Source: Sipunculus nudus
Taxonomy: Eukaryota > Annelida > Sipuncula > Golfingiida > Sipunculidae
Reading direction: 5' to 3'
Assembly (NCBI GenBank): GCA_026874595.1
Contig: CM049313.1
Location: 79,850,659-79,914,658, forward strand
DNA length: 64,000 bases
Shown here: one piece after another, positions 11,007 to 23,637 of the stretch
Layout of the letters: the number at the start of each line of letters is the position of its first letter
Position numbering within the stretch: the first letter of the stretch is position 1
Notes under the pieces: generated by a model
Database searches by the model: none
The model's input: only the letters and a program-made list of their open reading frames with translations
What the model was told of the DNA's origin: nothing
Position numbers and translations under genes: made by a program

Positions 11007-11367
11007 GTAAGTCAGATACCAGTCAGGCAGTTAATACACAGATCTGTTAACAATTGTTGGAGGGTGACAGTCTAATCAAGTTTTAACTGGTATTTAGTGC
11101 TTGAAGATAACAAGGAAAGGCTCTGCTTTGAATTGAACAAAAATGTGGCATGAACTCAGTAATATTTTTTGCAGAACAGCCCACTCACTCTTCACAATAG
11201 GCATTCTGTGAAATGAAATTTTTATGCAGTATCTTTAATGTGAATTTTTTGGTTTGTCTATCCTTATTCAACAGATTACATATCAAGTCATCCTTGCCTG
11301 TCAGTTTGTCACACATGTTTGATCATATATATTTAGTTCTGCCTACAGGAAGGTTTTTTCTGTTTAG

Positions 11368-11471
11368 GTAAAGCTCCACCAGGTGTCCCCCCAGGAGTCC
11401 CTCCTCTGATCGGTGCCAGCTATTTGATGGGTCAGCCTGGAACAGTGCCATTTGCTGCAGCTGCTTTTGCG
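11368..11471 (+). CDS. UBAP2L: UBAP2L-like exon 3 of window: PPGVPP block
   Basis: Two bases complete Ser, then KAPPGVPPGVPPLIGASYLM and GQPGTVPFAAAAFA. The KAPP.LPPGVPPLL-type block is a hallmark of UBAP2/UBAP2L, which makes this one of the most diagnostic exons. Acceptor TCTGTTTAG at 11367; donor TTTGCG|GTATGT. Phase in is 1 and phase out is 0. Intron 2 before it is only 361 bp. Confidence 0.93.
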
Positions 11472-11579
11472 GTATGTTTATAATGCACTGTATCATGTAT
11501 TTAACTGGAATTTAGAGCACAGAAAATGAAAGGCATTTTTCTATATCACAGTTTAAAAAAAATAAATAAAACAGTTGAA

Positions 11580-11740
11580 GGATAGGAAATGAGGTTAATT
11601 GACTACAGAGTGGACGGTTCTGGGTTCAAACCTTGAAATGTGCCTGAAATGTCTGGCAAACTGGTGACATGTATAAAGAACCTCAGAGGCTTGCTCTGAT
11701 GACAGGTTTTTACAGATTCTATCTTGCCTTCTGTTTTTAA
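11580..11740 (+). repeat. Possible degraded SINE
   Basis: GGTTCTGGGTTCAAACCTTG resembles a tRNA B box (GGTTCRANNCC), and the downstream text resembles SINE bodies of invertebrates. No clear A box. Weak call. Confidence 0.3.
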
Positions 11741-11919
11741 AACCAGAAATCCTAGGCATAAAAAAATAACATGTTATTCTTATTATTACTTACCGTATTT
11801 ACTCGTGTATAGGACGACAAATTGGTTCCCAAATTTTGGAGGGCTTAGTGGGGGGGTCGTCCTATTATCGGGTACAAGTTTTTCAGTCACCTGAAGCTCA
11901 CCGAAAATGATAAACAAGA

Positions 11920-13540
11920 TACCGGTAAGTATATCAACAAGTGCTGCGTCGGTAGAACACAAGCCTTAAAACGTCCGTACACAGATTCTAGTAATGACAT
12001 GTATTTATTTTCTTTTTTTATGTGTCTGATATAATGTTTATAAAGCATATCATATGTTTTATTACAAGAAGAACGTATGATGTTTATCCTTCTCACGTTA
12101 CTAAATTTGTCATATCAGCGGCGTAGTATGCATGACTTGTGTTCACAAGCGGGCCGACATGTAACCTCCCCGCAAATACCCCCGGCCCAACCATAAACTA
12201 TAAACATTCCCGAAAAAGGCACGCTGATATGCATATCGTCGGCAGTGTAATAATTACAAATTTTAAATCGTGTATGTCGATCGTATTTTTTACATATTTT
12301 TATCTTGTCATGGTTTAATATTCCGTATTACTGAAAAAGAATATACAAAATTGCGGTCGTCCTTCGCTTTCGCCAAGCGTCCAGACGGGTAACCTAAACG
12401 ACACCGGTCACGCCCAGTTCAACGATAAGCTAATAAATTCCATTTTCATTCTCCACATGAAATCAGTTATATAAAAATCGTTATCAAAGCAAATTAGTTC
12501 CAATATAAATAATATATTTAACAAATCTCGCTGACAAACATACAACATTAAGAAAGTATGATTAATTATCACGGAATATAATTAATGTAGCGCACATGTT
12601 TGGTTAAACAAACGAGTAAACAACTCATCAGTGACAGCTTTGATCACCTTGTGATGACGGTCACCAAAAGGACAAGGGCACGGATTACCTGATCAGTGGA
12701 GGTTTCAGGTGTGAGAATCCCCTTTGATATGGTGGTTTCTCTCGGCTTGCCTAAATCAAAGAGACCTTATTCAGTTGACTGTGAAAGCTGCCGGTAAGTA
12801 TCGCCCACTGATGCGTTGGTAACAAACATGCGTGTTTATTTAAGAAATGTATTTATTATTTTCTTTATTTTGTCTGATATTATGTTTATGAAGCACATCA
12901 CATGTTTTATTTTAAGAGAAACGTGTGATGTTTGTCCTTCTCACTTTGCAAAATGTGTCATACCAGCGGCGTAGCATGCATGACTTGTGTTCACAAGCGG
13001 GCCGACATGTAACCTCCCCGCAAATACCCCTGGCCCAACAATAAACTATAAACATTCCCCAAAAAGGCACGCTGATATGCAAATCGTCCGCAGTGTAATA
13101 ATTACAAATTTTAAATCGTGTATGTCGATCGTATTTTTCACATATTTTTATCTTGTCATGGTTTAATATTCCGTATTACTGAAAAAGAATATACAATATT
13201 ACGGTCGTCCTTCGCTTTCGCCATGCGTCCTGACGGGTAACCTAAACGACACCGGTCACGCCCAGTTCAACGATGAGCTAATAAATTCCATTTTCATTCT
13301 CCACATGATACCAGTTGTATAAAAATTATTATCAAAGCAAATTGGTTCCAATATAAATAATATATTTAACAAATCTCGCTGACAAACATACAACATTAAG
13401 AAAGTATGATTAATTATCACAGAATATAATTAATGTAGCGCACATGTTTGGTTAAACGAGTAAACAACTCATCAGTGACAGCTTTGATCAACTTGTGATG
13501 ACCGTCACGCTTCTGAAGAAACGATGTCTGCTCGTGTGGG
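11920..13540 (+). repeat. Internal direct duplication of about 0.8 kb in the pogo-like element
   Basis: The segment with GGCGTAGTATGCATGACTTG, AAGCGGGCCGACATGTAACC and CGGTCACGCCCAGTTCAACG near 12119-12423 recurs near 12967-13270 with scattered differences. The offset is about 850 bp. Confidence 0.8.
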
Positions 13541-13620
13541 ACCAGTTCCGGGGACACCTGACCCCCGCCATCAAGGCCGCTGTCAAGCAATGCCGGACTC
13601 ACCAGGCCGTTATTCTCAAA
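13504..13620 (+). pseudogene. Pogo-family transposase fragment (DDE domain)
   Basis: The plus-strand frame from 13504 reads VTLLKKRCLLVWDQFRGHLT then PAIKAAVKQCRTHQAVI. The LLVWDxFRGHLT segment is the region around the second catalytic aspartate in pogo/Tigger/CENP-B-like DDE transposases (family knowledge). There is no start codon, no upstream catalytic D, and the frame soon ends, so it is a relic. It agrees with the TA-flanked inverted repeats of the enclosing element. Confidence 0.6.
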
Positions 13621-15290
13621 TGCGCATATAACATACCACTTAGACAGTGTTTGTCCACTTTAAATGTTGATTAGAAGAATATGTATTATCCTAATAAACG
13701 GTGATACACGGGGAACGATGTCTGCTCTGGGTTTCCCCCCTGCCACGGCTGGCCGGCAGCCGCCTGTGTAACCAGTGGTAACGGGCTGTGTTGGATCAGC
13801 GAGCAAAGGTCACGCAATTCATTGTTTCAGTTTCGGAGACAGTTTCAAGCGCAAGGGTTGCAAAGTTTCAAAAGTGAGTCTTGTTTACACACTTAAACAT
13901 AATATTTAGCTGAATTTCTTGGTCATTCGAATAAAGTACTATATCTCCCTTAGATTACTTAAAGTTTCCTTGTCATAAACGCACTATTGATTTTACACGA
14001 TTTTTTTTCCGACAAGGGTTTGAAGTTCTCCAGTTTACTCTGAAGCTTTTATGTGGCGGTTTTCAGGGTCCTCGATACCGCCGCATTTAATGCAGCTAAT
14101 GATCAGTCAGACTTTGGAGGCTTCTGAACTCAGTGTTTGTCAGAAGTTTGGCTGAAGTTTAACAGTATGTTAGCCATTTATGATGAATGAACATTTGCAT
14201 GTAATTTTGTTTTTAAGTGTGACGTGTTTATAGCCATTTTCCGGTAGTTAAGTGCTTTGATGATGATTATTTCAGTTAATCGCTTTGTGAGTACGTTTAT
14301 ATCATCACAGGTGTTGAAGTCATCATTTATGATTTCAAGTTGAATTGTCGATTCCTGCAGCCCCAAAGCCTGCAAACCATAGTGCTTAATGTCGTCTATA
14401 TGCAATCTCTTACCTACATCAATTTGAAATTTTGTATCAACACATATTTTTTGTATGTTAAGTTTGACTGAAAACAAAAAAAAAAAAAAAACATTCCTTC
14501 ACGCAAGTTATAATTTATTGTTTTTCATATTTAGTTAACAGCTTGCAATATTTATAGTACTTTGACAATATTTAATTGTTTATAAACAGTATTAAAAATA
14601 ATTTCATAGCATCATAGCTTTTGAATTTTTTATCATTTTGTTTTGTCAGTTTAGGCAACCACAGAAATGCATCAGTGCTTAATCCAGTGCCTAATTTATT
14701 TTTATCTGGTGTTTCTTATGACATCATTTTGAATTGTATATACACATTCTTTTATATATTTAATAAAATCCTGTTTTGGTCTGTTCCATCATACATTTCC
14801 TTTTAACTTTCCTTTTTTCACTTTTTTACTAATAAAAAGAAATATACCACTGAACATTTGAAGAATGAAATGTTATAATAGCCCAGTTTAATCATCGGTT
14901 TACATGATCATGACACATAGTGACAGATCCATGGTGCTAAAAAATAATTTGTACCCAAATTTGAGGCCTAAAATTGGAGGGTCGTCTTATACACGGGGTC
15001 GTCCTATACACGAGTAAATACGGTACCTCCTCCCTCAGTAGACTTTGCCACCAAATGGCCATGGACCTATCCTTAAAAAAGATGGACAGCCTCGAAAGAA
15101 ACATGGTGAAATGGACCAAGTTTAGTAATTGTCTTTTAGCTGAACAGACTTACAGATCAAAGTGACCAGTTATAAATGTTTAATTATTCTGTACAACATA
15201 AGCATTCATTATCACAGAAAGTTTTATCTGTGCTATATTTTAGTTTTACATAAATATTAAATTTATAAATTGATAATTCCTTTTTGATAG

Positions 15291-15362
15291 AACCTTGCAG
15301 CAGCCCAGCAGCCCATGTATGGTTATGAAGATCTTCAACTGCTACAACAGAGGCTCCCTCTG
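15291..15362 (+). CDS. UBAP2L: UBAP2L-like exon 4 of window: YGYEDLQ block
   Basis: A 24-codon exon, phase 0 at both ends: NLAAAQQPMYGYEDLQLLQQ then RLPL. Acceptor TTTTTGATAG at 15290; donor CTCTG|GTGAGT. The YGYEDLQ.LQ.RLPL string is conserved in UBAP2 and UBAP2L. Because it is phase 0 on both sides it could be skipped without a frameshift. Confidence 0.92.
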
Positions 15363-15559
15363 GTGAGTGAATGTTTAAACTAAATTTTTAAAATCTTAAC
15401 TTCACTTTAAAATCTTTCTTTGAATGACAAAACATGGAAACCAGAACCTAAGCATATTTACAGGAAAAGGTTAAATTATTTTGTTATAATATAAAATAAA
15501 AAGCTTGTCCTTAAAGATTTGATGAGAATTTAGCTTGAGCACTTAGTTCTATCTGTCAT

Positions 15560-16528
15560 TAGCTCAGCTGACTATAAGTCATCTGAGCTATAGTCGTGGT
15601 CCATTGTCCGTCGTCCGTCCGTCTGTCCGTCCGTCCGTAGATGTGGCACGTTTTGAAACCGTAAGACCTAGGAATCCAAAATTCGGCATAGTGTTAGATG
15701 TCCCCAAGATCTCCTACCAAGCCGAAAACTGGGTCTTTGCGATTTTGTTCCTTTGAGAAATTAAGGAAAAACCTCAATTTTTTTATTAAAAACCTATTTT
15801 CACACTTCAGGGCTGCCTAATATCAAAACCACTCATCTGTTTTTCCTCATATTTACCATAAATATTCCTCTATATAGTTCCTATGTACATGCCTGAAATT
15901 ATGTCTGTATTTTATAATTTAAGAAAGTTATGGGCCAGAACATAATGCATTTTGTAAAAAATCAGGAAAGATATTTGATCACTTAACACAAAACTTGTTA
16001 AAGCTATGGACTTTTTTTCAAGTAATATAACTTTAATTTATCAAAATTAAATTGTATACCCAAAATAAGATCAAAATCTTTTAAATTTTTTAAAATATTA
16101 ACAAAAATAAAAATTGGTACCTTAAATTTTGCCTAACTTTGACCATGGCACGTTTTTTTCCTGTAAGTACTGTGGATTTAATTTTCTCAGCATGTTTTTG
16201 TTAGCATTTTGTCTGTTAACACCAAAAAATTTGAATCCAGTTGATCAAAAACTGTAGATTTTATTCAAGTTTTCAAGCACCATGTAACATATTGTTTACG
16301 TCAGGCTAGTGTTATGTAGTTTGCAAGAGCTCAGCTCCCCAGCTTAAGCACTCAGTTCCTAAAATTTGCCATACAATTAGATGTCTCCAAAATTCCCTAC
16401 CATGCCAAGAATTTGGTCACTAGGACTTAATACCTTTGAGATATTAATGAAAAACTTCATTTTTCAATTAAAAACCCATTGTTACACTTCAATACTGCCT
16501 AATATCAAAACCACTGATCTGACTTTAA
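15560..16528 (+). mobile_element. Family A element (host), 5' part
   Basis: Has the same 5' hairpin and GTCCGTCC microsatellite as the 6333 copy, and two core repeats (about 15700 and 16381). It breaks off at ...CTGACTTTAA, where a 5.7 kb TTAA-flanked insertion starts. It continues at 22253-23637. Confidence 0.8.
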
Positions 16529-18407
16529 GGCTTTAAACTCCAATAACGCCCGCCAGGGCGCGCGGTTTGTCATGGGCCTGGAGTTCAAAGGCGCCCGCCC
16601 GGGCGCGCTAAAGCCCATTTTACATACCCGTAATTGGGGCAAGTTTTGGGGGTGAAATGTTTATTGTCATCCATCATATTTGTACTTAAATGAAAGAGAA
16701 AGACGTCAAGTGTTGTTCTAACATGTGACCAAGATCCAAACTGGCGCGAACGCAGACTTGTTGGAAAAATATAAAAATGATTGACTTTCACTCACGTGGC
16801 CTTGTTACGTGGGCCCTGGTAACATGTCGGCTGCGAGAGTAAAATCAGACACCTACGCTAAATTCATCAGAAATAGGTAAATTACCAAATGTTGGCAATC
16901 AATCCTGGTGACAAAATCAAGTGCAGTGTGTTTACAGATTTAACTTCCGTTGAACATTTCCAAGATCATATATTATCCCCTTTTTTATTGGTTTAACTTG
17001 TGACCAATGATCGCCGTCTGACTGACTGACGCGTCTGACAGACACCACGCACGTGATCTGCGTGACCTCCTTACTGTGTCATGTACTGGCACTGGAAAAC
17101 CATTTTTAACCGATGTCATATAATAAAATGAGTATTTATTTTAAATATTAACATATTTTCTTAACTAAAAATCGAAGATACTGTCATATATCATGTCGTA
17201 TATATATGTGATGTCTGATTGTTTACTAGTGATCATTTCTGTGCCAAACATTCTATGTACAATCGTAATCGGGCACAATTGGCTGTGCACAAGAACTGTC
17301 AATCATTCTAAGAGGCTTTTTTGGATTGAAAATAAAATTAATACCGTCTTAAATTAGAAACAGCCAGACATTATATGGATATAGTTAATTTTCCAGTGTA
17401 AAATATAAAGATAACTTTATACTCCATGAAATATTGAAGTAATTATTTTACGACGTACGTGGAACTGTACGCCTATACACCCAGATCCTTGAATATGTAA
17501 AACAAGACAGTAAGTGACTTATACGCTTGAACAAATATGTATTAATACGGTTTTAACACATACTGAACAGATTTTACAAATTTTTATGTGTACTACTTCC
17601 TGTATAAGTATAGGCTACATGTGTACGTGCACGTGTGCGCGCTTTTGTGTGTGTGTATATATATAGGCCTATATATATGTGCGTATTATAATTTTCATTA
17701 GTGATTGAAAAAAGCACCAGTATAGTTGTCACTGCCCGTGAAACAGATTTTGGGCGGAGCTGCAAAACATCCTTAAATATATATGGCACATAGCAAACTA
17801 AATTTTAAAAATATAACCTATTATATTATGAATTGAAGTAAATAATTTTTTTTTGTAATACGTTTGCCTATAACAGGCTGTTCATTGTTGTAAGGAATAG
17901 TTATAAATGTTTGTACCTTTTAAACATAAAATCTGATCACTAATACCAGAACTTATAACTCCTTTTTATATTTCATCCATGAAAGTTTCTCAAATCGGGT
18001 TCATTCGCCGCCTATATTCATAAAAAATACATAACATATACCGCAGACTGCATATATATCGCATATACCGTACGTGCACCCGGTATAAACGCCGCTTTAT
18101 ATTGATATCGCTCTCAAAACCCAGTCAACGCTTGCATGCATGGCCCAGGGATTAAATATGGAAAATGTGTCGTGGTCATGATAATCCTTTAAAGTCATAC
18201 GGCGGAGTCAGTCTCAGTCATGATACATGCAAGAAAATGAATAAAATGCATACGCCAATCTTAAATTAGAAGCTATAGCGTATATATATAGTGACGGTGA
18301 CACAGTGAAAGTAAAATATTAAGACCAAAGATGCGGACTTTCGATATGCATGCGCATGGTGTATTCAAAATGACGATCGAGAAACCATGCAGGTGGACAA
18401 ATTAGAC

Positions 18408-18665
18408 TGAAATCTAATTGTACCTTTCCATTGCTGTAAAATAAGATTTAAAAGACGCAGGTATACAAATATATCTATATTGCAAAATGTTTGATGGCTT
18501 TGTCTCAAACTTGCCCCTTTCATAGACCTAAAATACTGAAATCTAATTGTACCTTTCCATTGCTGTAAAATAAGATTTAAAAGACGCAGGTATACAAATA
18601 TATCTATATTGCAAAATGTTTGATGGCTTTGTCTCAAACTTGCCCCTTTCATAGACCTAAAATAC
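18408..18665. repeat. Perfect tandem duplication, 129 bp x 2
   Basis: The segment starting TGAAATCTAATTGTACC and ending AGACCTAAAATAC occurs twice back to back (18408-18536 and 18537-18665). No difference was seen. It creates a minus-strand open frame with a duplicated peptide that I do not regard as a gene. Confidence 0.95.
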
Positions 18666-19899
18666 CACAGGGTGTCGGCTTCTATTTTTACCCACCGACC
18701 TTGTCATTTCACGTTTGATTGACAGTTTTATTAGCACAAGGAAATTTCCCTATCACACAGAAGATTTTAGCGGAAAGACAGCACACAACATGTGGCCAAC
18801 CAGACGGGGATTCAGAGTGAAAATTACTACTTTAAATTGGCATCTATTACATTAATCATCAAAGGATAATGACATCATTTACAATGTTCGGGAACTGAAC
18901 GACATGTATAATTGCCAGGTGTAGGTCATGGTCCGCGTCTCTACAGCTGAGGGACTGGTGAATACAAAATGAATAAATAAACAAACACCCAAGAGATCAT
19001 AACTTATTAGAAGTTTTTGGAACATTCCAGGTGCTTCTTTAGAATTATTGAATTGTTGCTGCATATTGTTTTATAATTAATTGGAACTCTGCCTCTCCGT
19101 GAAATCACCACCTTGCAGCCTGGGGAGACCGCATGCTTTCCTGCTGAAGCTGAAGTTTTATCAGCAGTGCATGATTTCTGACTGTATGAGGGCTTAAATG
19201 TACAAAGTTGCATACTGAGGTTACCAGATTAGCTATATGATTTGAAGTTAGGTCTCGTGTATACATCTAGTTAACCAAGGAATTGTGCATCTCAAAATTA
19301 TTAAATAAATTTCCTACTTTTCTTCAAGTGAAGTTGAATTGAATAAATGTAATTATATATTATATTTCCATTTTATATTAATTTCATATGACGTAATTAT
19401 GCTTCATTTAAATGGCACTGAAATAAAGTGCAAATTGAAGACCTGGATAAGTAAGTGCATGAAGATATGTAGGCCTACGTGCAATTTTCCTCTAAGATAC
19501 CAGAATGTACTGCTATGAAATCATAGTAACTAGGCATGATTTTGATAAGCATTGTTGGACTTACGTAGGCCTATATATTTGAATAACATAACATACATTA
19601 AAATGTACTGTGAAAACATGTTTCTTTGGTGTTACTTCACAGTTTAGTATCGTTTTCCCACGTTTATAAACTTCGGTATTATGTGCATTATCCCCTATAG
19701 CACATTTTAAAAACACCTTTCCAACAATAAAAAATATTGATTTTCCGTTATTTTATATTCTTGTTAATAACGATTTGTTTACATTAATGTGCATAGGCCT
19801 ATTTATTATATATGTAATAAATTATTGTTCCACTAGTACTACCAGTGTTCTCATTGTTTCTGATCCCTGCGGGAAAGAATCGATTCTAATGCATACATA

Positions 19900-20145
19900 T
19901 TGCATGACGTGAGAGGATGTTTCCAGGTAACTCTTGCATGACGTGAGAGGATGTTTCCAGGTAACTCCCCCCCCCCCCACCACCCCCACAAAAAAAAAGA
20001 ATAATTCGACCGCCAGTCGGCACAGCATCTCATGATGCTTCTTATAATAAACATGCCAGACTCAGTCACGTGAACCATGTCCATTTAAAAGTCTTTACAA
20101 AATAAACACGCCAGACCCAGTCACGTGAACCTTGCTGATGTAAAA
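19900..20145. repeat. Two short direct duplications
   Basis: GCATGACGTGAGAGGATGTT plus TCCAGGTAACTC occurs twice (about 19902 and 19936), followed by poly-C. AATAAACAYGCCAGACYCAG plus TCACGTGAACC occurs twice (about 20047 and 20101), each with an E-box CACGTG. Confidence 0.85.
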
Positions 20146-20604
20146 GTAGATACGATTGGGTGAGAAAAGTTTACAGCGTCAGTGCGTCACCGCTGGCTGA
20201 GGGATGACGCGGTAAAATTGGACCGTTCAGGAAAAAAACCCAAACAGACGTGTCGTCTTGCATCTTAATTGTCCAGTAAATGTTTTATTTATTTTTATTT
20301 TTCCGTTATATTGACTAGATAGGATAATTCTGCGACTAAAGTCTGCAAAACCGCCTCGTTAATGTACCTTGTGTGCTACATATTGCTAAATTCACTCATT
20401 ATCGCTCAATCACCGTCAGCCGGGGAGGGGCGGATGCTTCAAAAGAAATTGCATGGATACCCTCAATTAAGAAAATAAGAGTTTTCACAAGTGTAAGACA
20501 TATTTGTTTTGATTTTTTATTTCAAATTTTAGTACATTTGCACTGTTTCGAATGGGAAAGATTTGGATATATCAACGTTTATTTAGGCTAATCGTTGATC
20601 GAAC

Positions 20605-22035
20605 CAAGTGCACACCTGTTTACCTGTCGCACCTGGATTTTTACCTGTTCAGATAAACGCGACAGACCAACTAAACAGCAATTTTATTATTGCATGAAAT
20701 GTTAACAAACAGGGTAGACACATTTTTCCAGATTTTATTTTAAAATCAGTCGGCGATTTGTTTTTGCCTGCACATGTAAAAATATATTAATTTGACATAA
20801 AAAGGTATATTACAGGTAACCAGATAATTAGTGCATTTCACACCCATAAATTATATATTTTGCACATTGGACAAAAGTAAATAGTTTTTATTGCAATGTC
20901 CCTTATAACAAGTATAAAATATAATTTAAATTAAAAAAATGAGAATTTACCTTTATTTACCTGATCTTACCTGTGCAGGTGAGTAAACTATTACAGGTAG
21001 AAATTGGCAAAATTGAAATCCACAAGTCTAGTGGCTGTGCAGTTAATTAAAAGATAGCTTCTGCATATTGTTTTAACTCCTTCAAAAATTTCCTCTCCAC
21101 TTTTAAAATGAAAAGTTGTCTTTATATTCTGTACTTACAAAGGTAATTAAATCTGTTTAAGATCAAAGGTATCATTTCAGGTAACCCAATAAATAGTGCA
21201 GTTAGTACCTAATATTCATAAATTTTACACCTGGCACTCAAAATTAAGTTGTATGTTTTTTTTTCTCCCTTATTACATGTATAAAATATATACTTCATTA
21301 AAAAAATAATTTACCTGTATTTACCTGAACTCACCTGTACAGGTGAGTATGTTTTTATGTGTAACCGTAACCAAAATTATCAATTTATGTTTTACATGTC
21401 TGAAAAATCAAAATATAATGGTTTTACACAGTTGACACTTGTTTATCCATATTCTTCTCAGCCACTTTTCAGCATGATTTTGTCACTGCCACAGGTAATT
21501 AGATCAGTTGAAGAACAAAGGTACTATTCACATAGGTAACTTAATTACTGTATTAAAAGCACCTGTTCTTATATCAAAATGAATTATACAGTCCATAAAT
21601 AGAGAAGGTATTAATTTATAGTAACTATATTGATGAACAAGGTGTTTGCTAACATATTCAGAAAAAAAAATAATTTACCTTTACTTACCTGTACAGGTAA
21701 ACATATGTGTTATATGTTAATAATCATAGAATGTGCTCTTTGGGTCAGCAAGCTTTTCAGGTGAAAAATATTTGATTTCCACAGAAAAATCCAATTTTAC
21801 TTGCACATTCTGGTTCGTTGGTGGTTCCCTTTCCAGTATTAAACCAAATCATTTACCTTTTTCTTACCTTTAATTAATAATTACCTTAGAGTGAAAAAAA
21901 ATCCTTACATTTCCCTGTTTTTATCAAATGGTTAATGGGTTACCTGAACAGGATGAAAGGGGTCATTTTGGTGATATACCAGTGAGTGGAAATACAGTTA
22001 GTACAGATTTACCTGTTTTTACCTGTATATACCTT
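20605..22035. repeat. Diverged tandem array, about 360 bp unit, studded with CAGGTA/TACCTG
   Basis: Three recognisable units (about 20815, 21176 and 21530) start with CAGGTAACC-like sequence. Each contains a palindrome: CTTACCTGTGCAGGTGAG near 20967, the perfect 20-mer ACTCACCTGTACAGGTGAGT at 21329-21348, and TTACCTGTACAGGTAA at 21685-21700. Partial units lie on either side (about 20605 and 22005). Inside the TTAA-flanked insertion. Confidence 0.7.
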
Positions 22036-22252
22036 AGTTACATACATATCAAACCAGGTATGTAGAAAATAAATAAAATAACATGATGGACATATACCTG
22101 ACAGTAAAAGCTGAAAATTTCACAAAGATACCTTTAACGGTTACTGAGTTAATGTCTCTTATATAGATTCATGTCAAAATGTGGAAAAAATGCAAAATAA
22201 ATCTGAACAGTAGGAGTGTGACAATCCACAGGCTAATCTGAACAGTAAAGGG

Positions 22253-23637
22253 TTAATCATATATAATATACATGTTTTTCTATACATTCTCTGTGCACAT
22301 GCCAGAAATGATGTCAGTATTGCGTAATTGTTTTAAGTTATGGGCCCAAACATAATGCACATTGAAAAAAATCAAGAAATATATTTACTCCCTTAACAAG
22401 GGGCTTGCTGAAGCTAGAGATTTTTTGTCAGGGATGTAACATTATTTAATCAAGATTCAATTGAATACCCAAAATTAGTTCTGAATTTTTCAAATTTTAT
22501 AAGTTATTAGTATAAATATAAAATTAGTACCTTAAATTTTGCCCAACTTTGACCATTTCACATTTGTTTCATGTGAGCTCTGTTTATATAATTTTCATAT
22601 CATGCACACATAAGGATTTCAGCTTTTTAGTTTAGAAAGCTGAAAGAAATTGGCCAAAAATTGTAGCTTTTATTAATGTTTTTATGAGACCATGTCAGAC
22701 CTTGGCTCTCTCCAGCCACTCTTGAGTCACCTGTATGTTGACCTTGTTGAACTTTCAGCAAATTATGCACGCTTGAGGTGAGGCATATACTGGGGCAGCA
22801 AGGCAGCTTATGGCCAGCCACAGTTGATCCAGGTGTCCAACCCAACTCATCTAGTAGTTTTAACCAACAACATATCAATAAACAATAAATTAATCAATTT
22901 TTATTGGTTTTTAATAACAAATTTAAGAAAAATAGAAAAGGAATTTGTTAGTTTATAATAATAGGGAATTAACTTGCAGTTACTGATGATATAAGAATCT
23001 TGTATCGATGAATAGAATATCACGTATTCCAAATAACACCATGCAGTCACCTATGGCATTTTTCAGTTCAATTTTAATAATAAAAAAGTAAATCATATTA
23101 TTCATTACTAATCATTAGGGATCATATGAAGGAAATTAATGACAGACAAAGATGCAGTTGATAATATTAATCTAGATTCCTACTGTGTCTAGTGTGTACA
23201 ATGATGTGAAATTAGTCCAAAATAAATATATCACATTTATTATTTTTCTCAATATAAATAAAAGCCATAAAACCAGGTACTTATGATCATTATTTAAATG
23301 TGTGAATTTTGTACATTCTGGATTCTCAACAACATTTTTTGGTGAAAACTGAATAAATACCAGACATGGTGGGAATACTTTGCAATTGTATTTAAATACG
23401 AATATGAATATGTACTCCATTATAAAATTTCTTGCATAAAGAATGGGAATTCAGGAAAAAATGAAAGTATATGAATACCAGTGCAAATACTTTCCAAATG
23501 TATTCATGAATGCATTCATGAATATATTCTTTAATATTATTTTAATAATCATTTCAGTTATATTTCATTTTAAAAATCATACGATTCTCTTATTATTTTT
23601 AATAAAGATTATATCTGGGACAATATTTGTAATTTTT
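22253..23637 (+). mobile_element. Family A element (host), continued
   Basis: Continues the copy begun at 15560 and aligns with 27945-29330 of another copy. It ends at ATTTGTAATTTTT, where a second family A element starts (TAGCTCAGCTGACTG). The intact equivalent at about 29330 reads through into ATAAATAGTTAAACTC, which resumes here only at 26115. Confidence 0.75.

Larger units (their letters stand above)
11793..15023 (+). mobile_element. Pogo-like (Tc1/mariner superfamily) DNA transposon, decayed
   Basis: Perfect 26 bp terminal inverted repeats: CCGTATTTACTCGTGTATAG plus GACGAC at 11793-11818, and the reverse complement at 14998-15023. They are flanked by TA on both sides (11791-11792 and 15024-15025), the expected target duplication. 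A remnant of a pogo-type DDE transposase is at 13504-13620. Two diverged direct copies of an 0.8 kb segment lie inside (about 11920-12690 and 12790-13540). GC and CpG content is higher than in the surrounding intron. It lies wholly in intron 3. Confidence 0.8.
16529..22252. mobile_element. 5.7 kb insertion flanked by TTAA (piggyBac-like candidate)
   Basis: The host family A copy reads CTGACTTTAA at the left and TTAATCATATATAA at the right. The uninterrupted copy at about 27940-27955 reads GACTTTAATCATATA, with a single TTAA. The inserted DNA therefore carries a TTAA target duplication, as piggyBac-type elements do. The right end reads inward as CCCTTTACTGTTCAG, typical of such ends, while the left end GGCTTTAAACTCC matches it only weakly. 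It is GC/CpG-rich at the left with a GCGCCCGCCCGGGCGCGC-type palindrome. I found no transposase frame. The TTAA site is seen directly; superfamily membership is inferred. Confidence 0.6.

Noticed and set aside
10827-11075. Plus-strand frame rich in Gln (82 codons)
   Set aside because: Shadow of exon 2; the Ser/Thr frame from 10826 joins in phase on both sides and matches the family.
13417-13602. Minus-strand 61-codon frame
   Set aside because: Antisense shadow of the pogo transposase remnant, whose plus-strand frame matches the DDE motif.
18365-18652. Minus-strand 95-codon frame with a duplicated peptide
   Set aside because: Entirely explained by the perfect 129 bp tandem duplication; no known domain.
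16529-22252. A second gene or promoter in the CpG-rich insert
   Set aside because: The GC-rich left edge looks promoter-like, but no exon chain, conserved protein segment or poly(A) partner could be found. The TTAA borders explain it better as an insertion.
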